The position numbers and the translations under genes were made by a program. Of a DNA stretch of 64,000 bases, positions 47,801-54,320 are shown in pieces; the first letter of the stretch is position 1, and each line of letters begins with the position of its first letter. The notes beneath the pieces were generated by a model. It was not told the DNA's origin and made no database searches. It was given only the letters and a program-made list of their open reading frames with translations. Origin of the DNA: Saxidomus purpurata (Eukaryota > Mollusca > Bivalvia > Venerida > Veneridae); assembly GCA_022818135.1 (NCBI GenBank), contig JAFMSR010000009.1:27879305-27943304 (forward strand). Reading direction: 5' to 3'.

Positions 47801-50800
47801 TTGTCACAGACAGGTTTGGGGACGATAGGTTTGCGTTATTCCATCGGTCATTTTGTGCAATTTTGTGTCTGGGCATTAAATTCTACATGCATTGACCAAC
47901 TTTCAAATAGCTCCACACAGTTGCAGCTAGCATGCAGCTGTCAATAACACAAGATTATGTCATGTATCACATGCATGTGTCTACCAGTCAAGATCAGCTC
48001 ATTTAACTATCCATGTCCTTAGCGCAACAGTTACAAGGTCAAGGTCATGCTAAGTAGTCAAAGGTCATGCGACTATATCTCCTTAATCCCTTGAGCTTGC
48101 ATCAAATGATCATCTCATGGAGAAGATATACAGAATCCATATTCCTGTCACATTTATGCTTCAGAATATCTTATATACTGCTTATTGGCAAATAATTATA
48201 TTGTGTGCATGCACATGCATGGGGCACTTTGAGAATTACGACAGGCAGTTCTTATCCGTAAAACATGGATGTGTCATGACCAGGACAGCTACCTTGAAGT
48301 CAACGTCTAAATTAACAGAGGGTCATATAACGATAGTTTTAACATGTTTGTCTCCCACATGCCATACATCAGCTGGCGACAACAGACTGGCTCTGTTTCA
48401 TCCTCCGTTACTGCCAAATATCTGGATCAATTTTCAAATTACTTCAAAAAGCTATACCCTTTATCAAAAAGTAGCTGCCTACAAGGTCAAGGTCACATTT
48501 GGGACTTACGCTGCTGTATAGCTCCATAGCTGCATAGGATTGTTATACAATTATAAGGTCCTTCAGATAAAGTGGCATTAATTTTCTACACATAAATTTT
48601 TAAAATGCCTTTTAACATTTAAACCACACACTCATAGTGTCTATATACAGTACTGCTATTATATTCAAAATATTCACACAATACCTTAAATGTGTTATCT
48701 GGTAGGAGACTTTGTATTACATGGTAATACCCCTTAACTTGTTTCTTTTTCATTTTTTAGATAATGTAATTTTTCAGACCCTACATACCCCATGTATTTC
48801 CCATAGTTCTAACAAGTACATACTTATTGACGACCTAAATGTGTTATAATAAATATAGAACAGGCAAATCTTTTAGCGGGGGGTTGGAGCTACTCTGGAA
48901 CTGTAAATATATACGATCATTACTTTCAGTGCATTAGTACCATAAGAAAAACCACATATCCTACATGCTTACATACTTATTGCATTTGAAATAATGTAAT
49001 GTAGTTACAGAAGATTGCTCATTTTGATTTGGCAGGTCCCCCTGGAGTAGGAAGGAATGAACTAAAGAGGCGTGTGATGTCTTATGCACCGGACACGTTC
49101 CAGGAAGTTGTTCCTTGTTAGTAAGCAATCACTTCTCACTACACTCTTACATAATTATGAACATCAATATACTTAAATTCTGGGTTTTTTCTGTACACTT
49201 AAAACTAATAGGTTTAGTTAAAATGTTACGTAGAATCTGTTGCCAGATGGTAGCAAAATTATGTACAGTGTAACTTTTAAATCATGTTTTCTAAAGGCCT
49301 ACTTTGCTATGTTTAGAAAACACTGACGCACAATGTATCCCATCTAACCGATTTGTTTCAATATTCAATAATACATACAAACTTTCCCGCTAATAAATCC
49401 CCATTATCACGATATATCTTGTATAACATTCATAAATAAGGTTATCATTATTACTAATATTATTATTATAATGTTATTAGTTTTGTATAACACCGGTGAT
49501 ACTGGCCTAGGTTCTATATCATGACCCAGTATTGGCGTAGCAAAAAAGATGTTTTGATTGTCCTGTAACAAAGGTTTGCTAAATGTAATTAAGATATTAA
49601 CAGAAAGTGATCGTTTATTAGATACAAGCCGGAAAAGAAAGCAACATGAGCAAGACAGCAGAGAATACCATTTTGTGCCTAGAGATGAGATAGAAAGGGG
49701 CATAATCAATCATAAGTAAGTAGTGCACGAGCTTTGAAAGTATACCGTAGGGGCCATTTAACATTTTTCTTGGTTAGGAATAAAACTAAAGAGCCATCGC
49801 TCATGAATAAAAACACAATACTGTTATTCGTACAGGCCTTAAAATGATAGTGTTTAAAAGGGAATACCGTCTTACCGTGCACCCAGAGTATTAATCGTGC
49901 TCTTCTTTTTACATATTGGTTTAATGATTTTTAGGCGAGTTTACTCGTGATATGTAGTGTAAATATAAGCAACAGATGTTAAACAGATATAAAACAAATG
50001 CACAACCTTATATTTAGAACAAATAAACGTAAATACTTTTCCCGCCTCCGTCTTCCAAGGTAAAGTTTGCCTGATGACGGTCGGTCGGTCTGTTCGTAGA
50101 TCAAATAATTTCTAGACGATAACTCAAGGACAAGTTTGCCTTTGTTCTTTCAAACTCCATGTTATGGATGACCTTTAAAGTAAGATAACCCCTTTTTATT
50201 CAAAGCTAAAGGTCACCGTAGGACATACAATGAAAATGCTTCAAAGACTATAGCTCTTGAAGCATTAGGTCCGCGTTATTTGAAATCCACGTTGTGGTCG
50301 GTTTTCCAAAGTAAATGGTCACTATCAATATTGAGGTCACTTTAGTTTAGGCCACTGTCTAATTGACCTTTGTTTTTGGGGTTTTCTGGAAGAAAACTAC
50401 AGAATACTAACACTCTTTCAACACAAAATGAGGTTGTCGAGGACAAATCAATGATCTCTCTATTATTCAAGGTCACACTGTCAAAAGTCAAGGTCTTAAT
50501 GGCCTTTACTTAAGAAATAATAAATGTGTCCCTGTATTTTATCTGTAATACAGAGATGCATTTATTATTTCGATTTTAACACGAAATAGTCTTCAAAAGA
50601 CCAAAACTATGTTCGACGCGTAGTAACGTTCCAAAGTAGTATCGTTCCAAAGTAACTTACACGCACGGAATGCGATTGGACGCGTGCGATATTTATCCCA
50701 TGTTTTGCCCGTTGAAAACGTGTGATGTATTTTATCGTTAAATAATGTATAGCTTCTTTCCCTCTATATCTATACACGAAAAGTTGCGGATCGTGTTAGA

Positions 50801-51875
50801 ATTCACGTTACTAACCGCATAAAGGAGATTATTTGTATTTCAAACAGGTTTTCTACCATTATTTTATGATAAATACTACATGCCTCAAATTCAACAAGGT
50901 TTCATGGTTGTATATTGTACATTATTGAATATATTATACAAGTTCATTAATAGAAACTTTTATTACCTTGAAATATTGAATAATTTTGATATGATCTTCT
51001 GAATACAGGTTTGTAGAATTTGGCGAATTTAAAGGCAACTTATATGGCACCACTTACGCCTCAATACGTTCAGTCATCCAGTCCGGCAGGATCTGCTTGC
51101 TGACCCCACATACACAGGTAAAAAGTATCACGTTTTTTCTTACGATGTGTGTCCTCCTCTCCATGTGTGTCCTGTATATGTGTGTCGTCACGTATGTGTG
51201 TCCTCTGTGTTTCAGCACAGATAGAACATTAAGGTGAAACATAATGTCGTCGAGGAATTTTATTTGACTGCATGTTTTCTCAGTTTTCGTTATATACAGC
51301 TTCACTGTACCAATATTGCACAAGTGATTAATATGAAATGAGTGGCGTTGTAATTCTGGCATCTCAGTGTGAAGGTATATACAGTGAAACTCTTTCCTTT
51401 GTAGGCTTTGAAATTTTTACGTTCAGCTGAAATCAAGCCATTTGTCATATACATCAAACCACCACCATTAGAAGTGTTAAGAATGACAAGAAAGCAGAAC
51501 ATGGCTATGAAAACTCTAGAAGGCGGAACAACTAGGTTATTAACGGTACGTAAACAAATACCTAGCTTACCATTTTAAGTAAATTGTTTCTTGAAATATC
51601 ATAGATTTAATGTTTTTATATAGGGGGTTATGTAGACTGGTTTGTATTTAATGCTTTTACTAAATAATGTTAGTTTATTTATATTTTAATATTTTCAGGA
51701 TGAAGATTTTACAGACATGCTCAGTATTGGAGCAAGGATAGAAAACAAATATGCTCATTTCTTTGACGCTGTTTTAATCAATGATGATATTATTAAAGCT
51801 TCGAAACAACTTCTAGCTGTCATTAATGAACTTCAATCAAAACCTCAGTGGGTGCCTTTAAACTGGGCAAGATGA
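20776..51875 (+). CDS. MPP7: MAGUK p55 family scaffold protein, MPP3/MPP7-like (17 coding exons, complete)
   Basis: Spliced coding sequence of 1770 nt, 589 residues, close to vertebrate MPP3 and MPP7 (about 575-585). All 17 exons join in phase. Domains: two L27 (about 17-70 and 78-125), PDZ (about 143-225, ligand loop PLGATL at 154-159), SH3 (238-300, FFDYNP and DDPWWW), a basic HOOK linker with KKTMYQ, and guanylate kinase-like (about 384-585). The GK P-loop is GPPGVGRNEL (390-399) with Arg instead of the catalytic Lys, and the usual CLLD motif reads CLLT, so it should be a binding rather than a kinase domain, as in other MAGUKs. The family works at cell junctions and polarity complexes, L27 pairing with LIN7 and DLG partners. 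Start: ATG 20776 (a second ATG follows at 20779), with an in-frame stop just upstream. Whether it is orthologous to MPP3, MPP7 or their common ancestor cannot be settled here. Confidence 0.92.
20885..22100. repeat. Intron 1 minisatellite, 31/32-bp units
   Basis: About 38 units of ttagttcaaggacctaccag plus 'tatcaggtaaa'. Units with 'gtaaattag' and 'gtaatattag' often alternate, giving a ~63-bp higher-order period. Many units contain CAG|GTAAAT or CAG|GTAATA in the sense of the host gene, i.e. a fair match to a splice donor. Confidence 0.93.
22635..22753 (+). CDS. MPP7: MPP-type gene, coding exon 2 (first L27)
   Basis: Residues 17-56, including SLPVLHSEYSIPDEHIAFLR. Acceptor ataaacag, donor ATGAAG|GTAAGC, phase 0 at the end. 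The last bases and the donor are repeated several times just downstream. Confidence 0.9.
22738..22975 (+). repeat. Tandem copies of exon 2 end plus splice donor
   Basis: The sequence across the true exon 2 boundary, acactcatgaag|gtaagcga, recurs at least five more times within 190 bp (around 22791, 22834, 22864, 22908 and 22928), separated by 'caccgaggaactcttgattc'. Full units are about 44 bp. The reading frame past the true donor meets TGA within 8 codons, so use of a later copy would truncate the protein. Confidence 0.93.
22976..24475. repeat. Intron 2 minisatellite, ~67-bp dimeric unit
   Basis: Alternating half-units gcatgatacacaaacgctcc... (with 'tgaaggtaatccacacc') and gcatgatacacaaaactccg... 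(with 'agaggggatc'). The first half-unit resembles the exon 2 end (catgatacacaaacactcat, then gaaggtaagc), which suggests the array descends from it. All three minus-strand frames are open for 220-240 codons because the 67-bp period shifts frame each turn without creating stops. Confidence 0.9.
24617..24694 (+). CDS. MPP7: MPP-type gene, coding exon 3 (end of first L27)
   Basis: Residues 57-82 (IFRKLYMVECRRLSPLTR...). Strong polypyrimidine acceptor ttttttttcag and donor ACG|GTAAGT, phase 0 on both sides. The 8.3 kb intron that follows contains the BEL/Pao element. Confidence 0.88.
25235..25429 (-). repeat. 3' LTR of the BEL/Pao element
   Basis: 195 bp, identical to the copy at 30966-31160. 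It contains tgacgtacaatacgtcacgc, an inverted TGACGTA/TACGTCA pair that could be a CRE-like promoter motif (inference). Confidence 0.95.
25701..30944 (-). CDS. BEL/Pao Gag-Pol polyprotein, 1747 residues
   Basis: A single uninterrupted frame. An N-terminal coiled-coil-like stretch is followed by the Gag-like region (about 142-290, LPKLSLPVFSGDILEWQSFW). CCHC-type zinc knuckles lie at about 355-415 (CIYC...C, CFNC...C, CLKC...C). The A17-type aspartic protease has its active site near 482 (LFDEGSQRSFI; DEGS replaces the usual D-T/S-G). Reverse transcriptase follows (about 760-960, catalytic box YVDN near 888), then RNase H (about 1065-1190, VFVDAS and WSDSQ) and integrase with an HHCC zinc region (ending CVTCKR near 1415) and the D-D-E triad in GVDFTG, VSDNAT and WWERL (about 1451, 1514, 1561). 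The C-terminal domain resembles DUF5641. YVDN is common in BEL/Pao. Just before RNase H an ADDKYS-containing heptad is repeated three times (24-bp unit at 27750-27800). The start codon sits only 21 nt inside the LTR. Confidence 0.96.
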   Translation of the reverse strand: MKLEKLRSIREGHYKVISSQLEKIEKAKENSDWIQFNTIIDLISQKLETIKSFNEKILEVTEVAEIEEEILSAEEFCLDIEVKLRHLKDINRSSQIRADENTTRNDDGINTNNSTQSSLNQTSHRDQNVSTSYSNASLYQRLPKLSLPVFSGDILEWQSFWDSYNSTVHLNPNLTEVQKFSYLKSQLEGSAAQVIQGFALTHANYIQAVDLLKERFGQTHKIIHAYIQALLNLPAPSNTLHSMRNYIDKLETYVRGLESLGQCQSTYGTLLVPVIIDKLPADTRKNLAREHGNDNWQLENLRRALYRELNIMEAGQLTETADTYGTTASFFTSARYKSKTGSKRKSTHTVRTDMRQCIYCNENHHPNNCSKITDVKIRKDIIKKKQLCFNCLKGHQVVQCRSNFRCLKCKRKHHTSICEGVQDSRINNGNSNQTHTLTANGTQVQSEAAILHTTVEPRPDVLLKTAVAQVCTDKQYAQANILFDEGSQRSFITEKLAERLNVKPNGSTAISLAAFGDSSQKLRHLENTTIYLLTDTGAKIPLQVMIVPTIAVPLRNIPQNVTSLPHLRSLKLAHPVIDDDKFEISLLVGADHYWNIVGNQTIRGNGPTAVSSSIGYLLSGPAQISGAMVQSCFALNVMTTDLERFWKLESIGINAEEDENIDTLQAYQKSAIKFIDGKYEGKLPWKDDHAPLPTNYEVTKRRTESLIRRLRREPKILQKYAEIIDEQENRDFIEKISENEKSTNQVHYIPHHAVKKDSATTPIRIVYDCSCRESAQSPSLNDCLDSTPPTLNDLSHIIVRFRLGKYAVSTDIEKAFLNVRLNKEDRDVTRFLWLSDPSNPDSPLATYRFKVVLFGATCSPFILNATLLKHLENNASSPVSRILKRDLYVDNILSSFQTEDEVLQYFRKTRDLMMQGGFNLRSWASNSKSLQLVATEEGVLDNSKITKILGMLWLTDTDEISYPDRDIPETPKVTKRAILQYTSRVYDPLGLLSPVLIRAKILLQELWQGKYAWDTVLSDDMQQKWISLARDINNLRDVRIPRRLFNRSVADDKYSVADDKYSEADDNTLHVFVDASIQAYGASAYLCRRHEASLLMAKSRVAPLKKLTLPKLELMAAVIGARLANHLLQAIEVKDVTFWSDSQIVLHWLNTSRSMPRFVNNRVTEIRNITLNRKWKYCPSQHNPADLLTRGITASQYKNNKLWMYGPDWLTIQSQWPIWKQSQAITMTNISDDTIESEQEPLHLSNILKEGIHKIMSIAKYSSYRKLVRVTAYILRFIHNCRANTEKRLRKSFTVKELQEAEYMWLQNCQRTAFSRELSNLKSSEKKLPIVRQLRLFIDDRGDLRCGGRIHNAPLEDDTKFPYLLPNKHIFTRFLVRDAHERQLHSGENATITYLRQKYWIPSIRRCVQTEVRKCVTCKRVNGKPYKSPDPPPLPKFRLEDSAPFTVSGVDFTGALHVKDHRGNENKAYICLFTCASTRALHLEVVPNLTENSFLQAFRRFCSRKSVPRIMVSDNATTFQAASKHLRQLFESQSIQEKLGQEGTQWYFIPTRAPWYGGWWERLIGLTKNTLKKILGRKIITLEELQTIITEVEAVLNDRPITYVTSDVSDPVPLTPAHLLYGRQVRCLPTQSMQIESVSDPTDSNRNNITRRARVQKQLIDHFRERWRHEYVTALREYHRVTGNNQQTISIGDVVQIHEDTPRARWRLGVILELIYGKDGLIRAAKVKSNGCISIRPIVKLYPLETK
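30952..30964 (-). promoter_or_regulatory. Primer-binding site of the BEL/Pao element
   Basis: Minus strand TGGTGCCGTGACG starts with TGG, complementary to a tRNA 3' CCA end, directly inside the 5' LTR. I do not assign the tRNA species. Confidence 0.75.
30966..31160 (-). repeat. 5' LTR of the BEL/Pao element
   Basis: Upstream LTR in the element's own orientation. It is followed after one base by the primer-binding site, and the ATG comes 21 nt after the LTR. Confidence 0.95.
31693..31845. repeat. ~48-bp tandem repeat, three copies
   Basis: The unit contains gagaaaagcgcgttttacg, 'tttcaggcaccgtctacgctga'-like sequence and an A-rich end. It lies in intron 3, just downstream of the BEL/Pao insertion. 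Each copy includes TTTCAG|G, an acceptor-like motif. Confidence 0.85.
31846..33004. other. Remainder of intron 3
   Basis: Mostly AT-rich DNA. A tRNA-like SINE fragment occupies 31975-32110. Nothing else is recognisable. Confidence 0.4.
31975..32110 (+). mobile_element. tRNA-derived SINE fragment
   Basis: An A-box-like segment (gtgatgtaattggtaaaggc) and a B-box-like segment (gagttcgaatccc) are spaced like an internal pol III promoter and followed by a T-rich tail. It does not fold as an intact tRNA that I can see. Confidence 0.5.
33005..33085 (+). CDS. MPP7: MPP-type gene, coding exon 4 (second L27)
   Basis: Residues 83-109, with LVRELLQILSKPNFQ, the typical L27 helix of MPP3/7. Acceptor gttcag, donor CAG|GTAACA, phase 0. 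Confidence 0.9.
33257..33394 (+). CDS. MPP7: MPP-type gene, coding exon 5 (L27 end, PDZ start)
   Basis: Residues 110-155: ALLYCHDKIASRDFSP closes the second L27, an acidic linker follows, then VTVIQFIKTNEPL opens the PDZ. Acceptor tttgcag, donor CTT|GTAAGT, phase 0. Confidence 0.92.
33505..33560. repeat. ~22-bp tandem repeat, three copies
   Basis: Core ttatgcttttaaaacatttg in intron 5. Confidence 0.75.
34011..34092 (+). CDS. MPP7: MPP-type gene, coding exon 6 (PDZ)
   Basis: GATLQYNDETGSLQIARIM then GGAADRSG, a near-diagnostic MPP PDZ core. Ends in phase 1 at AGTG|GTATGT. Confidence 0.95.
34163..34429 (+). mobile_element. tRNA-derived SINE with flanking duplication
   Basis: A tRNA-like head has A box tggcgcagttgtagcg and B box gggttcgatccc. 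A central segment contains 'gtgtccttaggcaagacac', a phrase I associate with conserved SINE central domains. A CT-rich microsatellite follows, then an A/T-rich tail (aataaataaatt). TGAAGGC flanks it on both sides (34156-34162 and 34430-34436). Assignment to a named SINE family would need a database comparison. Confidence 0.75.
34540..34690. repeat. ~65-bp imperfect tandem repeat, about 2.3 copies
   Basis: Repeated core: tagtacgactttggcatgtt and 'gtcatattac'. It lies in intron 6. Confidence 0.7.
34901..34986 (+). CDS. MPP7: MPP-type gene, coding exon 7 (PDZ)
   Basis: LLHIGDEILEVAGKSV and TPDEVVQML, the beta-strand and second helix of the PDZ. Acceptor atttctttag, donor CTA|GTAAGT, ending in phase 0. 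Confidence 0.95.
34987..35814. other. Start of intron 7
   Basis: Unique AT-rich intron DNA before the 39-bp array; nothing recognisable. Confidence 0.35.
35815..37010. repeat. Intron 7 minisatellite, 39-bp unit, about 30 copies
   Basis: Unit cgtacggtacgtgtaccttg plus caacgccagtcaatctcac (39 bp), with 'gacgatctcg' and 'catcgccag' variants. It is strikingly GC-richer than its surroundings. The period is a multiple of 3, giving open frames of up to 421 codons (plus) and 240 (minus). Most units hold ACG|GTACGTG in sense orientation, a fair splice-donor match. Confidence 0.93.
37081..39539. other. Intron 7 stretch without recognisable feature
   Basis: AT-rich DNA; no exon or repeat I can support. 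Confidence 0.4.
39540..40345. repeat. G/T-rich minisatellite, ~72-bp dimeric unit
   Basis: Unit pieces: gatgtgatgatgctgtggtg, tttacgggaaagtgggg, atgtgaaggcggtgggattg, tgtacgagatggtgg. Earlier units are shorter and more diverged. There is strong purine/pyrimidine strand asymmetry (G-rich plus strand). Confidence 0.9.
40425..40640 (-). mobile_element. tRNA-derived SINE-like repeat (minus orientation)
   Basis: On the minus strand, 'catgggttcgagccctgat' contains a good B box, preceded by a degenerate tRNA-like head and followed by a conserved-looking tail. The 5' limit is approximate. Confidence 0.5.
40641..42293. other. Intron 7 stretch without recognisable feature
   Basis: No exon seen between the repeats. 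Short frames have no recognisable motifs. Confidence 0.35.
42303..43090. mobile_element. Small foldback-type element with 9-bp flanking duplication
   Basis: A 788-bp segment is built as two inverted tandem arrays of a ~57-bp unit, about seven units each side, meeting near 42715. Left units read gatgtcccctgtttcagggg, aggttaatcttgacatc, ttaaaataagtcagtaag; right units are their reverse complements. Every unit has a small hairpin (CCCCTG, 3-nt loop, CAGGGG or close variants). CTTGTTGTC occurs directly at both outer ends (42294-42302 and 43091-43099). The last two bases at the left end do not mirror the right end exactly, so the boundary is uncertain by about 2 bp. Confidence 0.75.
43100..43663. 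other. End of intron 7
   Basis: Nothing recognisable apart from the acceptor of exon 8. Confidence 0.35.
43664..43738 (+). CDS. MPP7: MPP-type gene, coding exon 8 (PDZ end)
   Basis: Residues 212-236: SKMSGSISMKIVSG supplies the last PDZ strand, followed by a short linker. Acceptor tttttttcag, donor AAA|GTAAGT. The preceding intron is 8.7 kb and repeat-rich. Confidence 0.88.
44360..44556 (+). CDS. MPP7: MPP-type gene, coding exon 9 (SH3)
   Basis: A whole SH3 domain in one exon: VRAFFDYNP, AGLSFCRGDVLHIVSQDD, PWWWQARKEG, GLIPARQLQER. The MAGUK-typical DDPWWWQA and GLIPS/A motifs are visible. Acceptor tttttaag, donor AAAG|GTTAGT, ending in phase 2. Confidence 0.95.
44725..44789 (+). CDS. MPP7: MPP-type gene, coding exon 10 (HOOK)
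   Basis: TEMMRRYHSDEDLRNCTGR: a polar linker after the SH3. It was chosen because acceptor ctaatttaag and donor CAC|GTAAGTA join exons 9 and 11 in phase. An alternative donor exists at 44778. The acceptor has a weak pyrimidine tract, so this boundary is the least certain of the set. Confidence 0.7.
45440..45560 (+). mobile_element. Degenerate tRNA-like SINE fragment
   Basis: A-box-like ggtaagctctgtcgggagag and B-box-like cccgggttctcgtcctgg, spaced about 30 bp apart, in intron 10. The stems do not close well enough for a tRNA gene. Confidence 0.5.
46064..46174 (+). CDS. MPP7: MPP-type gene, coding exon 11 (HOOK)
   Basis: Basic segment VPRARRVKKTMYQAQ, matching the conserved KKTMYE/Q-like motif between SH3 and GK in p55 MAGUKs. 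Acceptor tgcttacag, donor AGAG|GTATCA, ending in phase 1. The other two frames would break the join. Confidence 0.82.
46310..46440. repeat. ~30-bp imperfect tandem repeat
   Basis: Four or five copies of tgtgggagctaagtctt-like sequence in intron 11. Confidence 0.65.
46640..47520. repeat. Dispersed bivalve-type repeat in intron 11
   Basis: It begins with 'gtatcccccgtcaatggcgg' and a CCGTCCATCCGTCCGTCC run, followed by AT-rich text with two internally similar blocks ('gatgaggtccc...ggggtggt' at about 47120 and 47400). I recognise the style from mollusc genomes, but the family name is unknown to me. Confidence 0.5.
47612..47698 (+). CDS. MPP7: MPP-type gene, coding exon 12 (GK start)
   Basis: YDIEDILTYEEVELFQ followed by RPVVLIG. 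The LTYEEV motif directly before the GK domain is typical of MPP3/MPP7. Acceptor aattgcag, donor ATAG|GTACAG, phase 1. Confidence 0.93.
47960..48540. repeat. Dispersed repeat-like segment in intron 12
   Basis: Contains 'aaggtcaaggtcatgc' phrases typical of dispersed mollusc repeats. No coding content is supported. Confidence 0.35.
49036..49116 (+). CDS. MPP7: MPP-type gene, coding exon 13 (GK P-loop)
   Basis: GPPGVGRNELKRRV contains the degenerate MAGUK P-loop. The donor used is CCTT|GTTAGT, a slightly weak site, because it joins exon 14 in phase to give VPYTSRKRK. Reading three bases further would meet a stop. Confidence 0.88.
49622..49715 (+). CDS. MPP7: MPP-type gene, coding exon 14 (GK)
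   Basis: TSRKRKQHEQDSREYHFVPR: the GMP-binding region of GK domains (TSR and EYHF). Acceptor gtttattag, donor CATAA|GTAAGT, phase 2. Confidence 0.9.
50040..50530. repeat. Dispersed repeat in intron 14
   Basis: Starts 'cccgcctccgtcttccaagg' with a GGTCGGTCGGTC run and continues with 'ggtcacact', 'aaggtcac' phrases. Boundaries are approximate. Confidence 0.45.
51009..51117 (+). CDS. MPP7: MPP-type gene, coding exon 15 (GK)
   Basis: FVEFGEFKGNLYGTTYASIR and ICLLTPHTQ. GNLYGTT is the conserved GK motif. The CLLD aspartate of relatives is Thr here. Phase 2 to phase 0. Confidence 0.93.
51405..51545 (+). CDS. MPP7: MPP-type gene, coding exon 16 (GK)
   Basis: ALKFLRSAEIKPFVIYIKPP, the GK core strand, then a variable lid-like segment. 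Acceptor ctttgtag, donor ACG|GTACGT, phase 0. Confidence 0.93.
51699..51875 (+). CDS. MPP7: MPP-type gene, coding exon 17 (GK end, stop)
   Basis: Starts DEDFTDMLSIGARIE, contains YAHFFDAVLINDD and ends QWVPLNWAR then TGA. The WVPxxW ending is the family's characteristic C-terminus. Confidence 0.95.
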   Translation, partial: DEDFTDMLSIGARIENKYAHFFDAVLINDDIIKASKQLLAVINELQSKPQWVPLNWAR

Positions 51876-51901
51876 CTTGAAATCTTGCTCACATATAGTT
51901 A

Positions 51902-51907
51902 AATAAA
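51902..51907 (+). terminator. Candidate polyadenylation signal of the MPP-type gene
   Basis: AATAAA lies 27 bp after the stop codon. This would give a very short 3' UTR, so a more distal signal is also possible. Confidence 0.35.
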
Positions 51908-52113
51908 CGACAAAATGTATTGATTTGAAATAGACAAATTAAGAAATGAGCAATTTATTTGTAAAAATGTTTTATATGAAATTGATACTAAGTTAAAGCT
52001 ATGAATAACTTTGTGTTTTTGTACCTATGTAATGGTGGCTGAATTCTGCAATGCTTGTTTTTTGTGAACACACGAAGACACGAAAGGACATCAGACTCAG
52101 AATTGTTTTAAAC

Positions 52114-52304
52114 AAACCAAAAGTACACTCTTTATTAAATATTTCGGTTTTACTGGCCTTCTTCAATAGCAGCAATACACAATTTTTTTTACATTTTCAC
52201 ATAGAACTTTATTGTTGTTACCAAAACATAACAAATTGTGTATTTCGTCTACTGAAGAAGGCCGGTTAGGTGAAATATTTAATAAAGAGTGAACTTTTGG
52301 TGTT
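52114..52304. repeat. Imperfect inverted repeat, two ~72-bp arms
   Basis: Left arm 52114-52185, right arm 52233-52304. Both, read outward from the loop, contain TGAAGAAGGCC then GAAATATTTAATAAAGAGTG. The strand can fold into a long stem with a ~47-nt loop. It lies just downstream of the MPP-type gene's stop. Confidence 0.8.
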
Positions 52305-52659
52305 ACTATTTACGTGTAGTACTTATTTTTTTGTGTTTTATCGCCAAAAAACGACGACACGTGGACACAAATTATTAAAAACAGTATTGAAACTCAGTGG
52401 GGTTACACACAAAATATGTTGTGGGCAATTTTCGTGTCAACGGGGATTTAAATGTTTGTTTCTGTGTGTTTTCGCCCCCCAGCGAGACATGGCAAATTAG
52501 CAGTTTTGTCAACTTTTTTTGTCTTCCTGTATTCGGAGCAGTCAAGAAAACAAGAAATCAGGCAGCACACTAAGTAAGACTTCTGATAATTAGACACACA
52601 CAATGCTAGAAGTATGTGTTCCTGTGTACACTACATTTACATACAATTACGGTTAGAAA

Positions 52660-53160
52660 TGTCTTGGGTATCATTATATTATTCCCCCGGGGAAATATGG
52701 TCGTCCGTCCGTCCGTCCGTCACACATTCTTGTCTTGGCTATTTCTCAGGAACTGCTGACTGGAATTCATACACTGCTTCACTATCAAGAAGACATGCGC
52801 ATATTACCAGAATGTTCCGCTTCAATGATTTCTTCACGGAGTTATTGCACTTGTCGGCGCTATTTCTCAGCAACTACAATTCTGATTTCAATTAATCTTT
52901 ATGGGAAGCTTTGTTAACAAAAAGAGATATGCACATTGCAAACATGTTCCGGTTTGATGATTTTTCTCACTGAATTATGTCCCTTTCATTATATGTATAT
53001 ATACACATGCAGTATATATAGCACTTTTATACATTCTTGTCCGGGCTGTTTCTGAGGAACCACTGGACTTGAACTTCATCCACTTCTACATTATTGAGAG
53101 GCTCTGCGCATATTATCAGCATGTTCCAGTACAGTGATTTTTCAGGGAGGGCCCTTTGAT
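52660..53160. repeat. Dispersed CCGTCCGTCC-type repeat
   Basis: Contains 'tcgtccgtccgtccgtccgt' and two similar blocks ('ttgtcttggctatttctcagg' near 52730 and a diverged copy near 53038), suggesting an internally duplicated dispersed repeat. Confidence 0.5.
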
Positions 53161-53504
53161 TGCTTTTTCATATACCTTCATGTACGCGTTCTTTCTCAGC
53201 AACCCACAGGCTGGAATTGAACAAATCTTTATAGGAAACTTTCTTAGCAAGAGATGTGAATATTGCAAGCAAGTTCTGTTCAATGATATTTACACTGCAT
53301 TGTATGTACATATAGTATATAGAGCCACCTTTCACACACAAAAAACCTTGCCTCGGCGTGGGGGTTGGCCATAGCAACAATGGCTCTTGTTTTGCTTTCG
53401 ACTTGTTTGTCCTTACTGGAAATTAAGAGAATTACAAGGTTAGTTTGCTTCTTAAATTGCAAATAACTGAAAGATTTTTAATTGGCACAAGGTCATGCAT
53501 TTTA

Positions 53505-54320
53505 TTTATTAGCTCACCTTAGCATGAAGTGCTCAAGGTGAGTTATTATGATCGCCCGGTGTCCATCGTCTGTGTGTTGGGTCATCTTGGGACAAAAATA
53601 AGGTCTAGGGGTCAAATAATAGAAAACCCTTGTGTATGCAATAAAGGTTGCATGTTTTCATTTGATCTTCATGAAACGTGGTCAGAATGATTGGCTTGAT
53701 AAAATCTAGGTCGAGTTCATGCATAGGTCATCTGGGGTCAAATCATAGAAAACCCATGTGTATACAATATAGGTTGCATTTTTCATTTGATCTTCATGAA
53801 ACGTGGTCAGAATGATTGCCTTCATGAAATCTAGGTCTAGTTTGAATATCGGTCATCTTTGGTCAAAAGATACACCATTGGGTCAAATCATAGAAAAACC
53901 ACTGTTGCATTTTTCATTGAATGTTCATGAAACTTTGTCAGTATTATTTTCATAATGAAATTTAGATCGAATTTGATTATGGGTCATCCGAGGTGAAAAA
54001 AAAACTAGGTCACAAGGTTAAAACACTTGTGTATATCATACAGGCGACAATTACAACCCAATCATCATGAAAAGTTGTCAGAACTATTGTGTGGATCACC
54101 TGGGATTAAAAACTAGGTCACCAGGTCAATTCTGAAGAATACCTTGTTGGGGCTCACACTTTATAGCCAATCATCGTGTATATTAGTCAGAAGGTTTGTC
54201 AGGGGTCAAGCAGAATTTTTGTGTTAATGATTCATGATAAATCATTAACACAAACAAATGTAGTTTAGGGTTGAAGTTTGGTCACATATGGTCATACATA
54301 GATCCCAGGTGAGCCATATA
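53505..54320. repeat. Dispersed repeat starting 'tagctcacctt'
   Basis: It begins with the small inverted pair agctcacctt ... aaggtgagtt around 'agcatgaagtgct', then a series of ~130-bp diverged internal repeats ('ggtcatctggggtcaaatca', 'cttcatgaaacgtggtcag'), and ends in 'ggtgagccatatagggc'. I recognise this layout as common in bivalve genomes. Confidence 0.6.
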
